DNA of 64,000 nucleotides from an uncultured Aquimarina sp. (GCA_947489685.1 CANLEM010000003.1:785283-849282), one strand, 5' to 3'; positions 53,679 to 62,495 are shown, counted from the stretch's first letter. Notes: generated by a model from the sequence alone, not told the origin. Numbers and translations: made by a program.

Positions 53679-54569
53679 ATGAAATATTTGATATACGTTT
53701 TGCTTTTAATCTTTGCGATAGGTTGTAAAGATTCAAAGGAGGCTACAGCTGTCCAAGCTCCTTATAATGTACCATATCCTTTAAAATCTCCTGTAGAATT
53801 TGCAAATGGAAAAATAACAACAACCAATGGCATTAGTTTTTCAAAAAATGGAAAGGTTCTTTACATCTCAAAATCTATTGATAAAATATTTGAAAATGGC
53901 AAAAAGTATGCAGGAATTTTTAAATACGCCTATAAAAATGACAAATGGAATGGCCCCGAATTAATTCAATTCGGACGAAATATTGATGCCTATCATCCTG
54001 TTTTGTCAATAGATAATGAAACCTTGTATTTCAATTCAAGATCTAGTCCAGATTCTACAAATACATCAATACCCCATAATATTTGGTTTTCCAAAAAAAC
54101 CGCATCTGGCTGGTCTTCAGCAGAGATGCTGAAAGGAATAAATAGTGAACGATATGACTCCTATCCATCGCTAGCCAAAAATAACAACTTGTATTTCAAT
54201 TCGGATCGAGCGGGTGGTATGGGAGGAATGGACATTTATGTTTCTAATTATGTTAATGGTAAATATCAAGTCCCTATTAATCTTCAAAACCTGAATTCTG
54301 ATCAGGTTGAGAACGATTTAGTCGTTGATCCAGAAGAGAAATTTATCGTTTTTAATAGATATATTGATTCTACTAAGACTATAGATTTATATATTTCCTT
54401 CAGAGAAGGAAATGATTGGGGAAAACCAATACCACTGGACAAAATCAACTCTCCAACGAAATGGGAGTTGACACCAACTTTGTCTCCAGAAGGAAACTAC
54501 TTTTTTTATGAGTTGGATGGTAAGATCATGCAAGTTGACTTAGGAGAATTATTTCATGCCAAGAGATAA
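53679..54569 (+). CDS. PD40/TolB-like beta-propeller lipoprotein
   Basis: The ATG at 53679 opens a lipoprotein signal (MKYLIYVLLLIFAIGC), giving 296 residues. The body has TolB-like/PD40 repeats: TNGISFSKNGKVLYIS, AYHPVLSIDNETLYFNSR, YPSLAKNNNLYFNSDRAGGMGGMDIYVS and LTPTLSPEGNYFFY. Such proteins bind peptidoglycan-associated or secreted partners. The exact role is unknown. Confidence 0.85.
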   Translation: MKYLIYVLLLIFAIGCKDSKEATAVQAPYNVPYPLKSPVEFANGKITTTNGISFSKNGKVLYISKSIDKIFENGKKYAGIFKYAYKNDKWNGPELIQFGRNIDAYHPVLSIDNETLYFNSRSSPDSTNTSIPHNIWFSKKTASGWSSAEMLKGINSERYDSYPSLAKNNNLYFNSDRAGGMGGMDIYVSNYVNGKYQVPINLQNLNSDQVENDLVVDPEEKFIVFNRYIDSTKTIDLYISFREGNDWGKPIPLDKINSPTKWELTPTLSPEGNYFFYELDGKIMQVDLGELFHAKR

Positions 54570-54578
54570 ATAAACTGG

Positions 54579-54708
54579 CTACAACAATGGCTTTAATCCA
54601 TTGTTGCTACAGTACTCTTAATAAAAATCACTACTTTTAATCGGCTTGCGCACAAGCGGACAATTACTTCGGAATTATCCGTAACAGAATCATAACCTAC
54701 CGTTGGCA
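54579..54708 (+). other. attC-like site (130 bp, distal)
   Basis: It begins CTACAAC (54579) and ends GTTGGCA (54702-54708). The inside shares CACTACTTTTAAT with the 51795 site. Arms are poorly paired. A second left-arm-like fragment (AACAGTTATGTATAAAAATGA) follows at about 54750. Confidence 0.5.
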
Positions 54709-54826
54709 TTAATTGTGACTCGTCCCGAATATAGGCCACATAATTCTAAACAGTTATGTATAAAAATGATATCGTAATTAGGTCTTACATTAAACCTTTT
54801 AAATAAAAAAGTATAGAGGCTACAAA

Positions 54827-55531
54827 ATGAGCGAAAGAGGATTTACAGAATACTTCAATTCAATAGATAAAATTAAGATAAAAGATTGTCTTAATTTCTT
54901 GAGATCAAATTTACCAAAAAAACCTACTAAAAATAATTACCAACTAACTAATGACCAATTACAATTATTAAAGATATTTACTTTGCGCGACAATCTTCAG
55001 GGAAGACTTCAAAAAGTCGCAGATTTAATTAGGATCCATTTAGAGATTAATGAACCTATAAAAATACTGACACTAGATAATATTGAAGCTGGAAAGTTTG
55101 AAATAATTGATAATTTGAATTGCATCTTTATAAACGCAAATCCTGTCACACAAACAATAGAACAAAAGATAGCTATTCTAATTCATGAAATGTCCCATTA
55201 TCATTTAATCAGTAAACATAAGATAATTAAAGATCGAAAGGAAGAGAATGAACTTCTTACAGAGATCAACGCAATATATTGTGGGTTCGGTTTTTTTCTA
55301 CTTAGAGGTTATAAAGAAAATAATACTCATTTTGGTGATCATAAAACCAAGTCAAAAGTCGGATATATTAATCAATGGACCATAAAAGAAACAATTATAC
55401 AAACGGCATATTTAAGAAAGCAAAATCCACATTGGATTCTAAAGAATATAAACATATTGGATAAACCTTATTTTTATTTTAAATTAAGGGAATTAAGATT
55501 AGAGTATAAAAAAAATGCTAATAAAGTTTAA
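54827..55531 (+). CDS. Hypothetical protein with HExxH zinc-peptidase-like motif
   Basis: This 234-residue protein has a central helix IAILIHEMSHYHLI (HEMSH at about 121-125) and a Glu in ENELLTEINAIYCGFGFFLL about 20 residues later. This resembles the IrrE/ImmA-type gluzincin pattern. No DNA-binding part is seen. Proteolytic function is inferred only from the motif. Confidence 0.65.
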   Translation: MSERGFTEYFNSIDKIKIKDCLNFLRSNLPKKPTKNNYQLTNDQLQLLKIFTLRDNLQGRLQKVADLIRIHLEINEPIKILTLDNIEAGKFEIIDNLNCIFINANPVTQTIEQKIAILIHEMSHYHLISKHKIIKDRKEENELLTEINAIYCGFGFFLLRGYKENNTHFGDHKTKSKVGYINQWTIKETIIQTAYLRKQNPHWILKNINILDKPYFYFKLRELRLEYKKNANKV

Positions 55532-55954
55532 AAATTCTTTGAAACGCATTTTGAACCCGACGTTCTACACAATTTAACCGAACGAATGAATCAACTTCAA
55601 ATTTTGAATATAATTAAATTTATGGAGAAATTAATTGCTTGGATGGACTCATCAACTTAAAAGGAGATAACATTATATGTTCATATTAGCTAACTGATAA
55701 ATCGTATATTGTATCATTTGCGAAACATAACACCTTTTAGAAAGGGAAGTTAACGACCTATGTGTAAGAAAAGTTTATATTTAGTAGCAGGAATATTGAC
55801 AGGAACAACATTTATAAGCATGCCTGAATCCAAACTCAAAAGTTAGATAAAAATCGCGGAGTTGTACTCATTCGGTTCTTAAAACCATAATCTAAATTAA
55901 GAAAACCTAGCTGACATAGGAATTGCTCATCAAATTGAAATTGAAGTTTAATAA
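55532..55954. other. Gene-poor 423-bp stretch with attC remnant
   Basis: Only very short ORFs occur. AGATAAC at 55665-55671 is followed by ATTATATGTTCATATTAGC and AACTGATAAATCG. This parallels the left arm of family A sites (ATATATGTGATCATAGC, AAGTAATCAATCG). No right arm was found. It is probably cassette debris. Confidence 0.4.
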
Positions 55955-56131
55955 ATGAAAAAAAACAAAAACAACGAATCCAAAATTGCACTAACACTAG
56001 GAATACTTGGAATTATTGCGGGGGTATTTTTAATATTTTCTGGAAACAATTTAATTGGAATCTTTGGCTCCATAGCTAGTGCCGGAATTGCGATTAAAGG
56101 TTATAATAATTTGAAAAACAAATCAGAATAA
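55955..56131 (+). CDS. Small membrane protein, 58 aa
   Basis: An ORF too short for the track: MKKNKNNESKIALTLGILG, then a hydrophobic pair of segments (IIAGVFLIFSG, LIGIFGSIASAGIAI) and a basic tail. It lies 19 bp upstream of another 58-residue membrane ORF in the same direction. No family was recognised. Confidence 0.5.
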   Translation: MKKNKNNESKIALTLGILGIIAGVFLIFSGNNLIGIFGSIASAGIAIKGYNNLKNKSE

Positions 56132-56150
56132 AATAATTAAACAGAAGAAA

Positions 56151-56327
56151 ATGAAAAAATGGGATTTAAAAACAATACTTGGACTTGGAATAGGATTGGT
56201 ATTAGGTAATGTGATTTATGATTATTTCGCTCATGATAGTATTAATTGGATTCGTGCAATTTTTGCAGGTATTCTTGTAGTGATCATGATGGTCGTATTT
56301 CAAAAAATAAAATCCGAAAAAAGATAA
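56151..56327 (+). CDS. Small membrane protein, 58 aa
   Basis: A short ORF: MKKWDLKTILGLGIGLVLGNVIYDY, then WIRAIFAGILVVIMMVVFQKIKSEKR. Two hydrophobic helices and a basic C-terminus are typical of small flavobacterial inner-membrane proteins. Function unknown. Probably co-transcribed with the preceding ORF. Confidence 0.55.
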   Translation: MKKWDLKTILGLGIGLVLGNVIYDYFAHDSINWIRAIFAGILVVIMMVVFQKIKSEKR

Positions 56328-56490
56328 TTAGTGATATATAAATTGAACTCTCAAAAGCCGAACTGAACCTAAAAACATAATGCGTAGCTTAATCTATTGG
56401 GGTTAATTGTGTAAACCACCTCCCCTAACGAACATTTAAGAATACGTCACAAATAGAAAATAGGAATATATAAATGCTAATATTGAAATT

Positions 56491-56841
56491 ATGTTAACCG
56501 ATATCAATCCAAAATTACCAATGCGTGACAAGAATGTTACTAGAGAATTTTATATAAATAAACTGGGTTTTGAAGAAATTGGTGACTATGAAGAATATTT
56601 AATGATCAAAAAAGATAAAATAGAAATTCATTTCTTTCTGTTTAAGGAGCTTGACCCCAAAGAGAATTATGGACAAGTTTATATTAGGACTAATACTATT
56701 GATGATTTTTATCAGACATTATTAGATCGAAAAATCGCTATTCATCCAAATGGAAAATTGGAATCCAAACCATGGGGACAAAAGGAATTTTCTATACTTG
56801 ACCCAGATACCAACTTATTGACATTTGGGCAAAGCGTTTAA
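56491..56841 (+). CDS. VOC family (bleomycin resistance-like) protein
   Basis: This 116-residue single-unit VOC protein reads INPKLPMRDKNVTREFYINKLGFEEIGDYEEYLMIKKD at the start and FSILDPDTNLLTFGQS at the end. The layout matches small bleomycin-resistance/glyoxalase-like proteins that bind ligands as dimers. Metal-ligand residues are incomplete, so binding rather than catalysis is possible. Confidence 0.88.
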   Translation: MLTDINPKLPMRDKNVTREFYINKLGFEEIGDYEEYLMIKKDKIEIHFFLFKELDPKENYGQVYIRTNTIDDFYQTLLDRKIAIHPNGKLESKPWGQKEFSILDPDTNLLTFGQSV

Positions 56842-56867
56842 AAAAATAAAACGCAAGAGAAATTTGA

Positions 56868-57284
56868 TTAAAAAACGAACATTCTACTAGAATCGACATC
56901 CAATTTTATAGCACCAGATTTTGTATAAAGTAACTTGAATCCTTCATCCTCGATTTTGGAGGCCCAAAATTCAAAATTTTTAGACTTGATAACTAATTTA
57001 TCAGAACGAATTACTCTCCAAAACGGAATTCGATAATCGATATGATCATTTGAATAACGTTCGGCTATTTTCTTTATAGCGTTTCCTGTTCTCATAGGAC
57101 AAGTTACATCTGTACCGAAATCTTGTGCCAAACGTTTTGCAATCGCATCTATTGTTACGACAAATCCTTTTGGAATTATCTTTACAAGTTCCTCGATTTC
57201 TTCGACAGAAGGGTGTAACATCTTACCTTTTCCATAAAATTTTTCCATTTTTACAGGAATATCTACAATCTTAGGCTTAGTCAT
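56868..57284 (-). CDS. Alkyltransferase-like (MGMT-family) protein without the active Cys
   Basis: This 138-residue protein contains the DNA-binding domain of O6-alkylguanine transferases: IIPKGFVVTIDAIAKRLAQDFGTD, a helix-turn-helix, then IPFWRVIRSDKLVIKS. The latter is at the place of PCHRVI, so the methyl-accepting Cys is replaced (Phe/Trp here). Alkyltransferase-like proteins bind alkylated DNA and flag it for excision repair. It starts immediately next to the membrane-protein gene stop (1-nt overlap). Confidence 0.72.
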   Translation of the reverse strand: MTKPKIVDIPVKMEKFYGKGKMLHPSVEEIEELVKIIPKGFVVTIDAIAKRLAQDFGTDVTCPMRTGNAIKKIAERYSNDHIDYRIPFWRVIRSDKLVIKSKNFEFWASKIEDEGFKLLYTKSGAIKLDVDSSRMFVF

Positions 57285-57718
57285 TATCGTATTTTTTTAT
57301 AAAGTTTAGAGGCCAACCAAGTACCAACAATCATTTCTAACCAACTTAATGGTAAAGTAATCCATAAAATATTCCATTCTGACAGTCCCATATTTGCTGT
57401 CGCCACCCAAAAAACAACAAAAACAATCAACCAAACTATCGTACCCGAAATCAAGACCGACCGATTGGAATTACCAAAAATTTCTGCATAAAGCCAAAAA
57501 ACAAAAACTAGAGCGCCTGTTAAAAGAATATCCCAAAAGCCCCAAATAATAAAAATGCCAAAATCCATATCTGCAACACCCGGTTTATTATCAAAAAATA
57601 ATTTCACTCTTGGTATTACCAGTACGAAATAGCGAAAAACCTCCGAAATATTAATCCAAATGCTAGTCAAAAGAGTAATGATAATAAAGTTTTTGAAGTG
57701 GAATTTTTCAGAATTCAT
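57284..57718 (-). CDS. Hypothetical four-helix membrane protein
   Basis: This 144-residue protein has four hydrophobic segments: FIIITLLTSIWINI, FIIWGFWDILLTGALVFVFWLY, VLISGTIVWLIVFVVFWVA and ILWITLPLSWLEMIVGTWLA. No family was recognised. It lies between the sigma factor and the alkyltransferase-like gene with almost no gaps, so the three form one operon. Confidence 0.7.
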   Translation of the reverse strand: MNSEKFHFKNFIIITLLTSIWINISEVFRYFVLVIPRVKLFFDNKPGVADMDFGIFIIWGFWDILLTGALVFVFWLYAEIFGNSNRSVLISGTIVWLIVFVVFWVATANMGLSEWNILWITLPLSWLEMIVGTWLASKLYKKIR

Positions 57719-57720
57719 AT

Positions 57721-58527
57721 TTAATCTAGTGCTAGTGTTTGTTTTATATTGTTCAAAATTGTCAGGGGAGCTTTTACTTGCGGTACAGAACGGTAAATCG
57801 CAATAGACTTCTCTAATTCGCCTAATTTTTCGACCAAATCGATACTGCGTTGAGAAAACCCTGCAAACCGTAAATCTATTGGGTTTATAATTTTTTGATC
57901 AATTAAAAAATCAACCTTCTTAACGCAACGACAAGGATTTTTAGGATTTGCCAACCCACATTTATTGTTCAAAAAGTTTCGGATTTTGGTTCTTGAACGG
58001 GATAATTTTTTTCTAAAATTCTCAGCTGTTATTTGCATTATTTCAGAGCCTTCAACGCTATTGAACTCCAGTATTTCTGACAAAATATAAACCATTCTGT
58101 CAACGGAGTTCAAACAAAGTAACAAACCTTGTGTACAACTTACCTTTACTTCTTCTTCTAAAAGAGAAAGTTCACCTTCGTTGGTCGAATATCTAACTGT
58201 ATCAGAATGACCGGTGTCGATTAAATCGGCATAATCATCAAAAGGCATAGCAAACTCTTTGGTATTTTGGCCTTTATAGGTTAACAAATAATTCGTTGTA
58301 ACCCGATAGACCCAAGTCATAAATTTACTTTTATGATTGAAAGTACTCAAATGGGTTATGATCTTAATCAGTATTTCTTGCGTTGCGTCTTCAGCATCCT
58401 CGGGATAAAGCAACATTTTTAAGGATAGGTTATAAACATAATCCTTAATTTTTAAGACTACAACTTCTAACGCCTTTCTGTCGCCCGAATTTGCCTTTTG
58501 TACTAAAATTTCTAAAGTATCTTTCAT
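57721..58527 (-). CDS. ECF-type RNA polymerase sigma factor with C-terminal extension
   Basis: This 268-residue protein has sigma region 2 (VYNLSLKMLLYPEDAEDATQEILIKI and HKSKFMTWVYRVTTNYLL, about 31-88) and a region-4-like HTH (MVYILSEILEFNSVEGSEIMQITAENFRKKLSRSR, about 140-175). An extension of about 80 residues carries CGLANPKNPCRCVKKVDF (Cys-rich). Such factors switch on small stress regulons; its own operon is the likely target. No anti-sigma gene is adjacent, though the small membrane protein could serve. Confidence 0.88.
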   Translation of the reverse strand: MKDTLEILVQKANSGDRKALEVVVLKIKDYVYNLSLKMLLYPEDAEDATQEILIKIITHLSTFNHKSKFMTWVYRVTTNYLLTYKGQNTKEFAMPFDDYADLIDTGHSDTVRYSTNEGELSLLEEEVKVSCTQGLLLCLNSVDRMVYILSEILEFNSVEGSEIMQITAENFRKKLSRSRTKIRNFLNNKCGLANPKNPCRCVKKVDFLIDQKIINPIDLRFAGFSQRSIDLVEKLGELEKSIAIYRSVPQVKAPLTILNNIKQTLALD

Positions 58528-58638
58528 ATTCTATTAATTAGACAAGTAAAAGATACGAAGTGTGACAATCTGAACACAAAAAGGTTATCTCAAATCATGT
58601 ATACGAATATAAAAAGTCTTTATAATTAGTCGAAAGGA

Positions 58639-58824
58639 TTGTGTTTACTTATAAATGTGCCAAATAAAAGAATTTCAACTTCGCAATTAGCACTCGCTAG
58701 GGTTTTAAAATATTTGGAGCAGAATACTAATGCAATCGAGGTAGATGTAAATAACTCTGAAATGAATCAAATTAATGAAATCTTATCGGATTATCTCAAT
58801 ATTGTATTAACAAATAATAGGTGA
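58639..58824 (+). CDS. Possible small protein (55-61 aa)
   Basis: The track start is a TTG; the GTG at 58657 gives MPNKRISTSQLALARVLKYLEQ, followed by NAIEVDVNNSEMNQINEILSDYLN. Composition is protein-like and soluble, but no family was recognised and there is no ATG. It sits in the otherwise empty gap between the sigma factor and the DinB gene. Confidence 0.3.
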   Translation: MCLLINVPNKRISTSQLALARVLKYLEQNTNAIEVDVNNSEMNQINEILSDYLNIVLTNNR

Positions 58825-58926
58825 ACTAAAAGTTTATTTTCTTATCTACTATCTTTGTTTGTAACTGAAAAGTTAATGATCAAAATTTAATACTTTTCAT
58901 ATACAGAACCGCTATTATTTATTATA

Positions 58927-59424
58927 ATGAGAAATCTAATCGATAATATTATTCAGCAATATCAAGAAGTTCAAAATGGGAAATTGTGGATAGGTAGCAC
59001 ATATACCAGCAAATTGAATCAAGTTGATGAAAGTATGGTATTTATACGACCATTAACAGGTTTACATAGTATTGCAGAAATAATTTCGCATTTGACATTG
59101 TGGAGGAAAGAAACAATCTTAAAAATCCAGACAGGAACGGGAAATAAAACTGATGATTGCGAAGAAAACTGGCTACCCAATGATAAACTCGAATTATTAG
59201 GCTGGCCCTATATCAAATCTGAATATGATAAAACTCTAACTAAACTAATCGATTTGTTAAAATCAAAAGATGATGAATTTCTAAATAAAGAATACTTTGA
59301 TACCGATTTTAAAGGAAATTATAAATATAGCTTTATAATTAACGGAATGTTGCATCACGATCTTTATCATTTGGGACAACTTGGAATAATCATAAAATTT
59401 TTAAAAGATGCAATTAACAAATAG
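58927..59424 (+). CDS. DinB family protein
   Basis: This 165-residue four-helix bundle has the DinB metal site pattern: HSIAEIISHLTLWRKETI (His in helix 2) and a C-terminal GMLHHDLYHLGQLGIIIKFL (HxxxHxxQ-like). A related but distinct DinB-type gene lies at 53088. The role is unknown; homologues are often damage- or stress-induced. Confidence 0.9.
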   Translation: MRNLIDNIIQQYQEVQNGKLWIGSTYTSKLNQVDESMVFIRPLTGLHSIAEIISHLTLWRKETILKIQTGTGNKTDDCEENWLPNDKLELLGWPYIKSEYDKTLTKLIDLLKSKDDEFLNKEYFDTDFKGNYKYSFIINGMLHHDLYHLGQLGIIIKFLKDAINK

Positions 59425-59440
59425 TATCTGAAACCCTATT

Positions 59441-59680
59441 TCTATATAAAAAATAATAGCTTCGTTACGGTTTTTTAAAACTAACTTTTTTTACTTAAGA
59501 AAGAAACTTACAAAAAAAGGATTGTAATTTTTTGAGATGGTAAATAATCAATCCAACGGATCTTGTATATTAGTAGTCGCGGAAAGATTTTGAACGGAAG
59601 CTTTTACAAAATCAACTTAAAAAGTTAATGCTTGGTAACATTTTTCTTTACGAAGACACATATATTAAATCTTAATACCA
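59441..59680 (+). other. Eroded attC-like site
   Basis: The left part ATATAAAAAATAATAGC matches the left arm of site 13. The right part GGTAACATTTTT...CGAAGACACATATATTAAA matches family A right arms (GGTAACATTTTGCTCTGCTACGACACATATATTAAACG). The terminal GTTRRRY has become CTTAATA. It is the most distal recognisable remnant. Confidence 0.55.
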
Positions 59681-59696
59681 CATAAAATCAACAAAC

Positions 59697-60872
59697 ATGA
59701 ATAAAGTAGTTACACTTTTAGCAATTGGGGCAATTTGTTTACAATCATTTGGGCAAAAACCCAGGGCCAGAGATCTAGGCATTCCTTTTTTTGGTAACCC
59801 TGGTGAATTAAACTCGATAACAGATGTAAAAGGTGTCGAGGTAGGTTATTCTACAATCATTTCTGGACAAGGAGAAAACATCCTCGGAAAAGGACCTATC
59901 AGAACTGGAGTTACAGCTATATTTCCAAGAGGAAAAGCAAAAAAGTTTAGTCCGGTTTATGCAAATTGGTATAGCCTAAATGGTAACGGTGAAATGACAG
60001 GTACAACTTGGGTAACCGAATCTGGTTTTCTTGAAACTCCCATAATGATAACAAATACAAATAGTGTAGGTGTAGTTAGAGACGCGGTTTTAAAATGGTA
60101 TGTAGATACAAACTGGTATAGTGGTGAAAATTGGTGGTATACCTATCCTGTAGTAGCAGAAACTTATGATGGTTTTCTAAACGACATCTACGGTTTTCAT
60201 GTTAAAGAAAAACATGTATTAGAAGCTATTAATAATGCATCTAGTGGTAAAATAGAAGAAGGTAATGTAGGTGGCGGAACTGGGATGATGTGCCTAGGTT
60301 TTAAAGGAGGTACTGGAACATCTTCTAGACAGTTCAAAGTCGGAGACTCAACGTATACGGTGGGTGTATTAGTCCAAGCAAATTTTGGAGCCAAATTTAA
60401 CCTTACAATAGCTGGTGTTCCTGTGGGCCGTGAACTAAGTGATACATTAAATTACGAATTAAAAAAACCTGCAATACCAAATAGAAATGAAGGAGATGGT
60501 TCTGTTATTGTTGTTGTTGCAACCGACGCACCATTACTTCCACATCAACTTAAGAGAATTGCGCAAAGGGTTCCAATAGGGATCGGAAACGTAGGTGGGC
60601 GAGGTGCCAATGGTTCTGGCGATATTTTTATTGCTTTTTCCACTGCTAATGAAAATGCCTTTAATAGACAAAAAACTGTGAGCATAGAAAGTATGTCAAA
60701 TGACCAAATTAGCTGGTTTTTTCAAAGTACGGTACAAGCAGTAGAAGAAGCGGTCATAAATGCCATGATAGCTGCAGAAGATATGGAAGGTATTAATGGA
60801 AATAAGGTATATGCAATTCCTCATGATTTACTTATTGAAACACTAAAAAAATATAATCGAATAGAAGAATAA
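59697..60872 (+). CDS. P1 family (DmpA-type) peptidase
   Basis: This 391-residue exported enzyme has a signal peptide (VVTLLAIGAICLQSFGQ). DmpA/BapA fold landmarks are RARDLGIPFFGNPG, GNVGGGTGMMCLGFKGGTGT and the autocleavage region RGANGSGDIFIAFST. In this N-terminal nucleophile family a Ser after Gly is freed by self-processing. It removes N-terminal D- or beta-amino acids from peptides. It begins just after the eroded attC-like site. Confidence 0.92.
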   Translation: MNKVVTLLAIGAICLQSFGQKPRARDLGIPFFGNPGELNSITDVKGVEVGYSTIISGQGENILGKGPIRTGVTAIFPRGKAKKFSPVYANWYSLNGNGEMTGTTWVTESGFLETPIMITNTNSVGVVRDAVLKWYVDTNWYSGENWWYTYPVVAETYDGFLNDIYGFHVKEKHVLEAINNASSGKIEEGNVGGGTGMMCLGFKGGTGTSSRQFKVGDSTYTVGVLVQANFGAKFNLTIAGVPVGRELSDTLNYELKKPAIPNRNEGDGSVIVVVATDAPLLPHQLKRIAQRVPIGIGNVGGRGANGSGDIFIAFSTANENAFNRQKTVSIESMSNDQISWFFQSTVQAVEEAVINAMIAAEDMEGINGNKVYAIPHDLLIETLKKYNRIEE

Positions 60873-61017
60873 CGTATACAACTATGACTATTTGTATTCT
60901 TTATCAGTAAAATGGTTGTAAAGATAAAAGATAGTTCTTTTGAGTTTTTCTAAAATTTGAATAATAAAACAGAACGTATTAGTTTACATTAAACACACCT
61001 TAAACATTCTTAAGAAA

Positions 61018-61917
61018 ATGAGTCAACATAAATTATGGTCAAAACTTCTAAGAGTTCTTGAAGACAACCAAGATAAAATTAGAAATATTTCAAATTTTGA
61101 ATCTGAAAATGATTTTATATCTCCCCTAATTCATACATCATTAAGTGAGTACAATCCAATTATTATAGAAAATGTATATAATATAGTCAAGTATTACCTA
61201 TTCTATAAAAAGGTCGATGTTCTAGATTTAATTAATGTTATTAAAGAAAAAGGCAATAGTGCATTTGATATTATAACTCTTGAAAGAGAAACTGAAGATG
61301 CTTTCGATGAAAAGTTTGGTACTTTAACTGGAGTAATAAAAGAACAGTTTATGTTACATGATTCAATTTCAATGGAAAGATATGAGAATTCTGCTAGATA
61401 CCATCCTACGCCCATAAAATCAATGTATTTAGCTCTTGATTCTCTAAAAAAACATAATATAAATTATAACGATTCAATATTTATAGATGTAGGATCTGGA
61501 ATGGGTCGAAATTTGTTAATAGCATCAGAATATCCGTTCAAAAAAATTATTGGCATAGAGATTTCCGAATATCTCAATGAAATTGCCGAAAAAAATATTC
61601 GTATCTATAAAACAGAAACTCAAAAGTGTACAAATATTAACTCATTTTGCGGAGATGTATTAAATTTTGATTTGCCCGAATCTAAATGTTTGGTATTATA
61701 CTTTTGGGAGCCAATTGATGAAGTTACATTCGGATCACTTTTTCGAAAATTGACAGAATCAATCAAATCAAAAGAACAAAAAGTTTTTTTAATCTTTTTA
61801 GGCAAAGTTTTTCCGGAAGTAAGAAAATCAGAAAATTTCAAATTGAAGGATTATAAAGAAACTAATGATAAAATTTCTGAAACAGACAATTTTTATATAT
61901 CCATATTTTCGAATTAA
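61018..61917 (+). CDS. Class I SAM-dependent methyltransferase-like protein
   Basis: This 299-residue protein has a helical N-terminal part (about 1-120). A Rossmann methyltransferase domain follows: SIFIDVGSGMGRNLLIASEYPFKKIIGIEIS (motif I and acidic post-I, about 154-184), FCGDVLNFDLPE (motif II-like) and LVLYFWEPIDE. The substrate is unknown. The layout resembles DOT1/histone-methyltransferase-like or small-molecule methylases. Confidence 0.82.
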   Translation: MSQHKLWSKLLRVLEDNQDKIRNISNFESENDFISPLIHTSLSEYNPIIIENVYNIVKYYLFYKKVDVLDLINVIKEKGNSAFDIITLERETEDAFDEKFGTLTGVIKEQFMLHDSISMERYENSARYHPTPIKSMYLALDSLKKHNINYNDSIFIDVGSGMGRNLLIASEYPFKKIIGIEISEYLNEIAEKNIRIYKTETQKCTNINSFCGDVLNFDLPESKCLVLYFWEPIDEVTFGSLFRKLTESIKSKEQKVFLIFLGKVFPEVRKSENFKLKDYKETNDKISETDNFYISIFSN

Positions 61918-62119
61918 TATTATTTATAGCATTGTAACGAGAAACTTTAAGTGTTTCTAAATTATTTACAGTTTTAATATCTTATGGAGCTCATCGGAAT
62001 ATTCTATTAGGTAAACTACAAATCGAACTGTACGATAAGCTTTTGCAAAGAATTAAGAACTATCCTCTATCATTTGATAATGTTAGACTAATAGATGAAG
62101 TATTTTTAAAAACATTTGC

Positions 62120-62161
62120 GTAACCGAATAGTTACATTTATATTTGTAACCAATTAGTTAC
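62120..62161 (+). promoter_or_regulatory. ArsR-type double operator overlapping a Bacteroidetes promoter
   Basis: Two inverted repeats, GTAAC-CGAATA-GTTAC (62120-62135) and GTAAC-CAATTA-GTTAC (62146-62161), flank the -7 box TATATTTG (62139-62146). A TTG 20 bp upstream (62116-62118) fits the -33 element. Binding would block initiation of the ArsR gene, whose ATG is at 62169. Confidence 0.75.
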
Positions 62162-62168
62162 TTAAATT

Positions 62169-62489
62169 ATGCGAAGAGATGTTTTTCAGGCCATTGCCGA
62201 CCCCGTTAGACGAGAAATTATCGAACTCTTAGCAGAAGAGACACTTACCGTAAACACCATCGCCGAAAAGTTCGAAATCAGTCGACCTGCGATTTCTAAG
62301 CACCTAAAAATTTTAAAAGAGTGCGATATCATTGACTTTAAAAAAGAAGGTAGAGAACGGTTGTGCTTTATTAAACCAAAAAATCTAATCCCTGCTTTTA
62401 TGTGGATTGAAAAATATAAACAACTCTGGGAAGATCAATTAGATTCTTTTGACAAGTATTTAAACAAATTACAATCAGAAAAAAAATAA
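62169..62489 (+). CDS. ArsR family transcriptional repressor
   Basis: This 106-residue winged helix has the SdpR/ArsR pattern: FQAIADPVRREIIELLAEETLTVNTIAEKFEISRPAISKHLKIL, then FKKEGRERLCFIKP. There is no obvious metal-binding Cys motif, so it belongs with the ArsR members paired with SRPBCC proteins. Its start lies right behind the double operator. The SRPBCC gene begins 6 nt downstream. Confidence 0.93.
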   Translation: MRRDVFQAIADPVRREIIELLAEETLTVNTIAEKFEISRPAISKHLKILKECDIIDFKKEGRERLCFIKPKNLIPAFMWIEKYKQLWEDQLDSFDKYLNKLQSEKK

Positions 62490-62495
62490 CATCAT

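Noticed and set aside
29591-60000. Insertion sequences or transposons as the cause of the repeats
   Set aside because: No transposase gene, terminal inverted repeats or target duplications were seen; each unit has site-specific recombination junctions instead.
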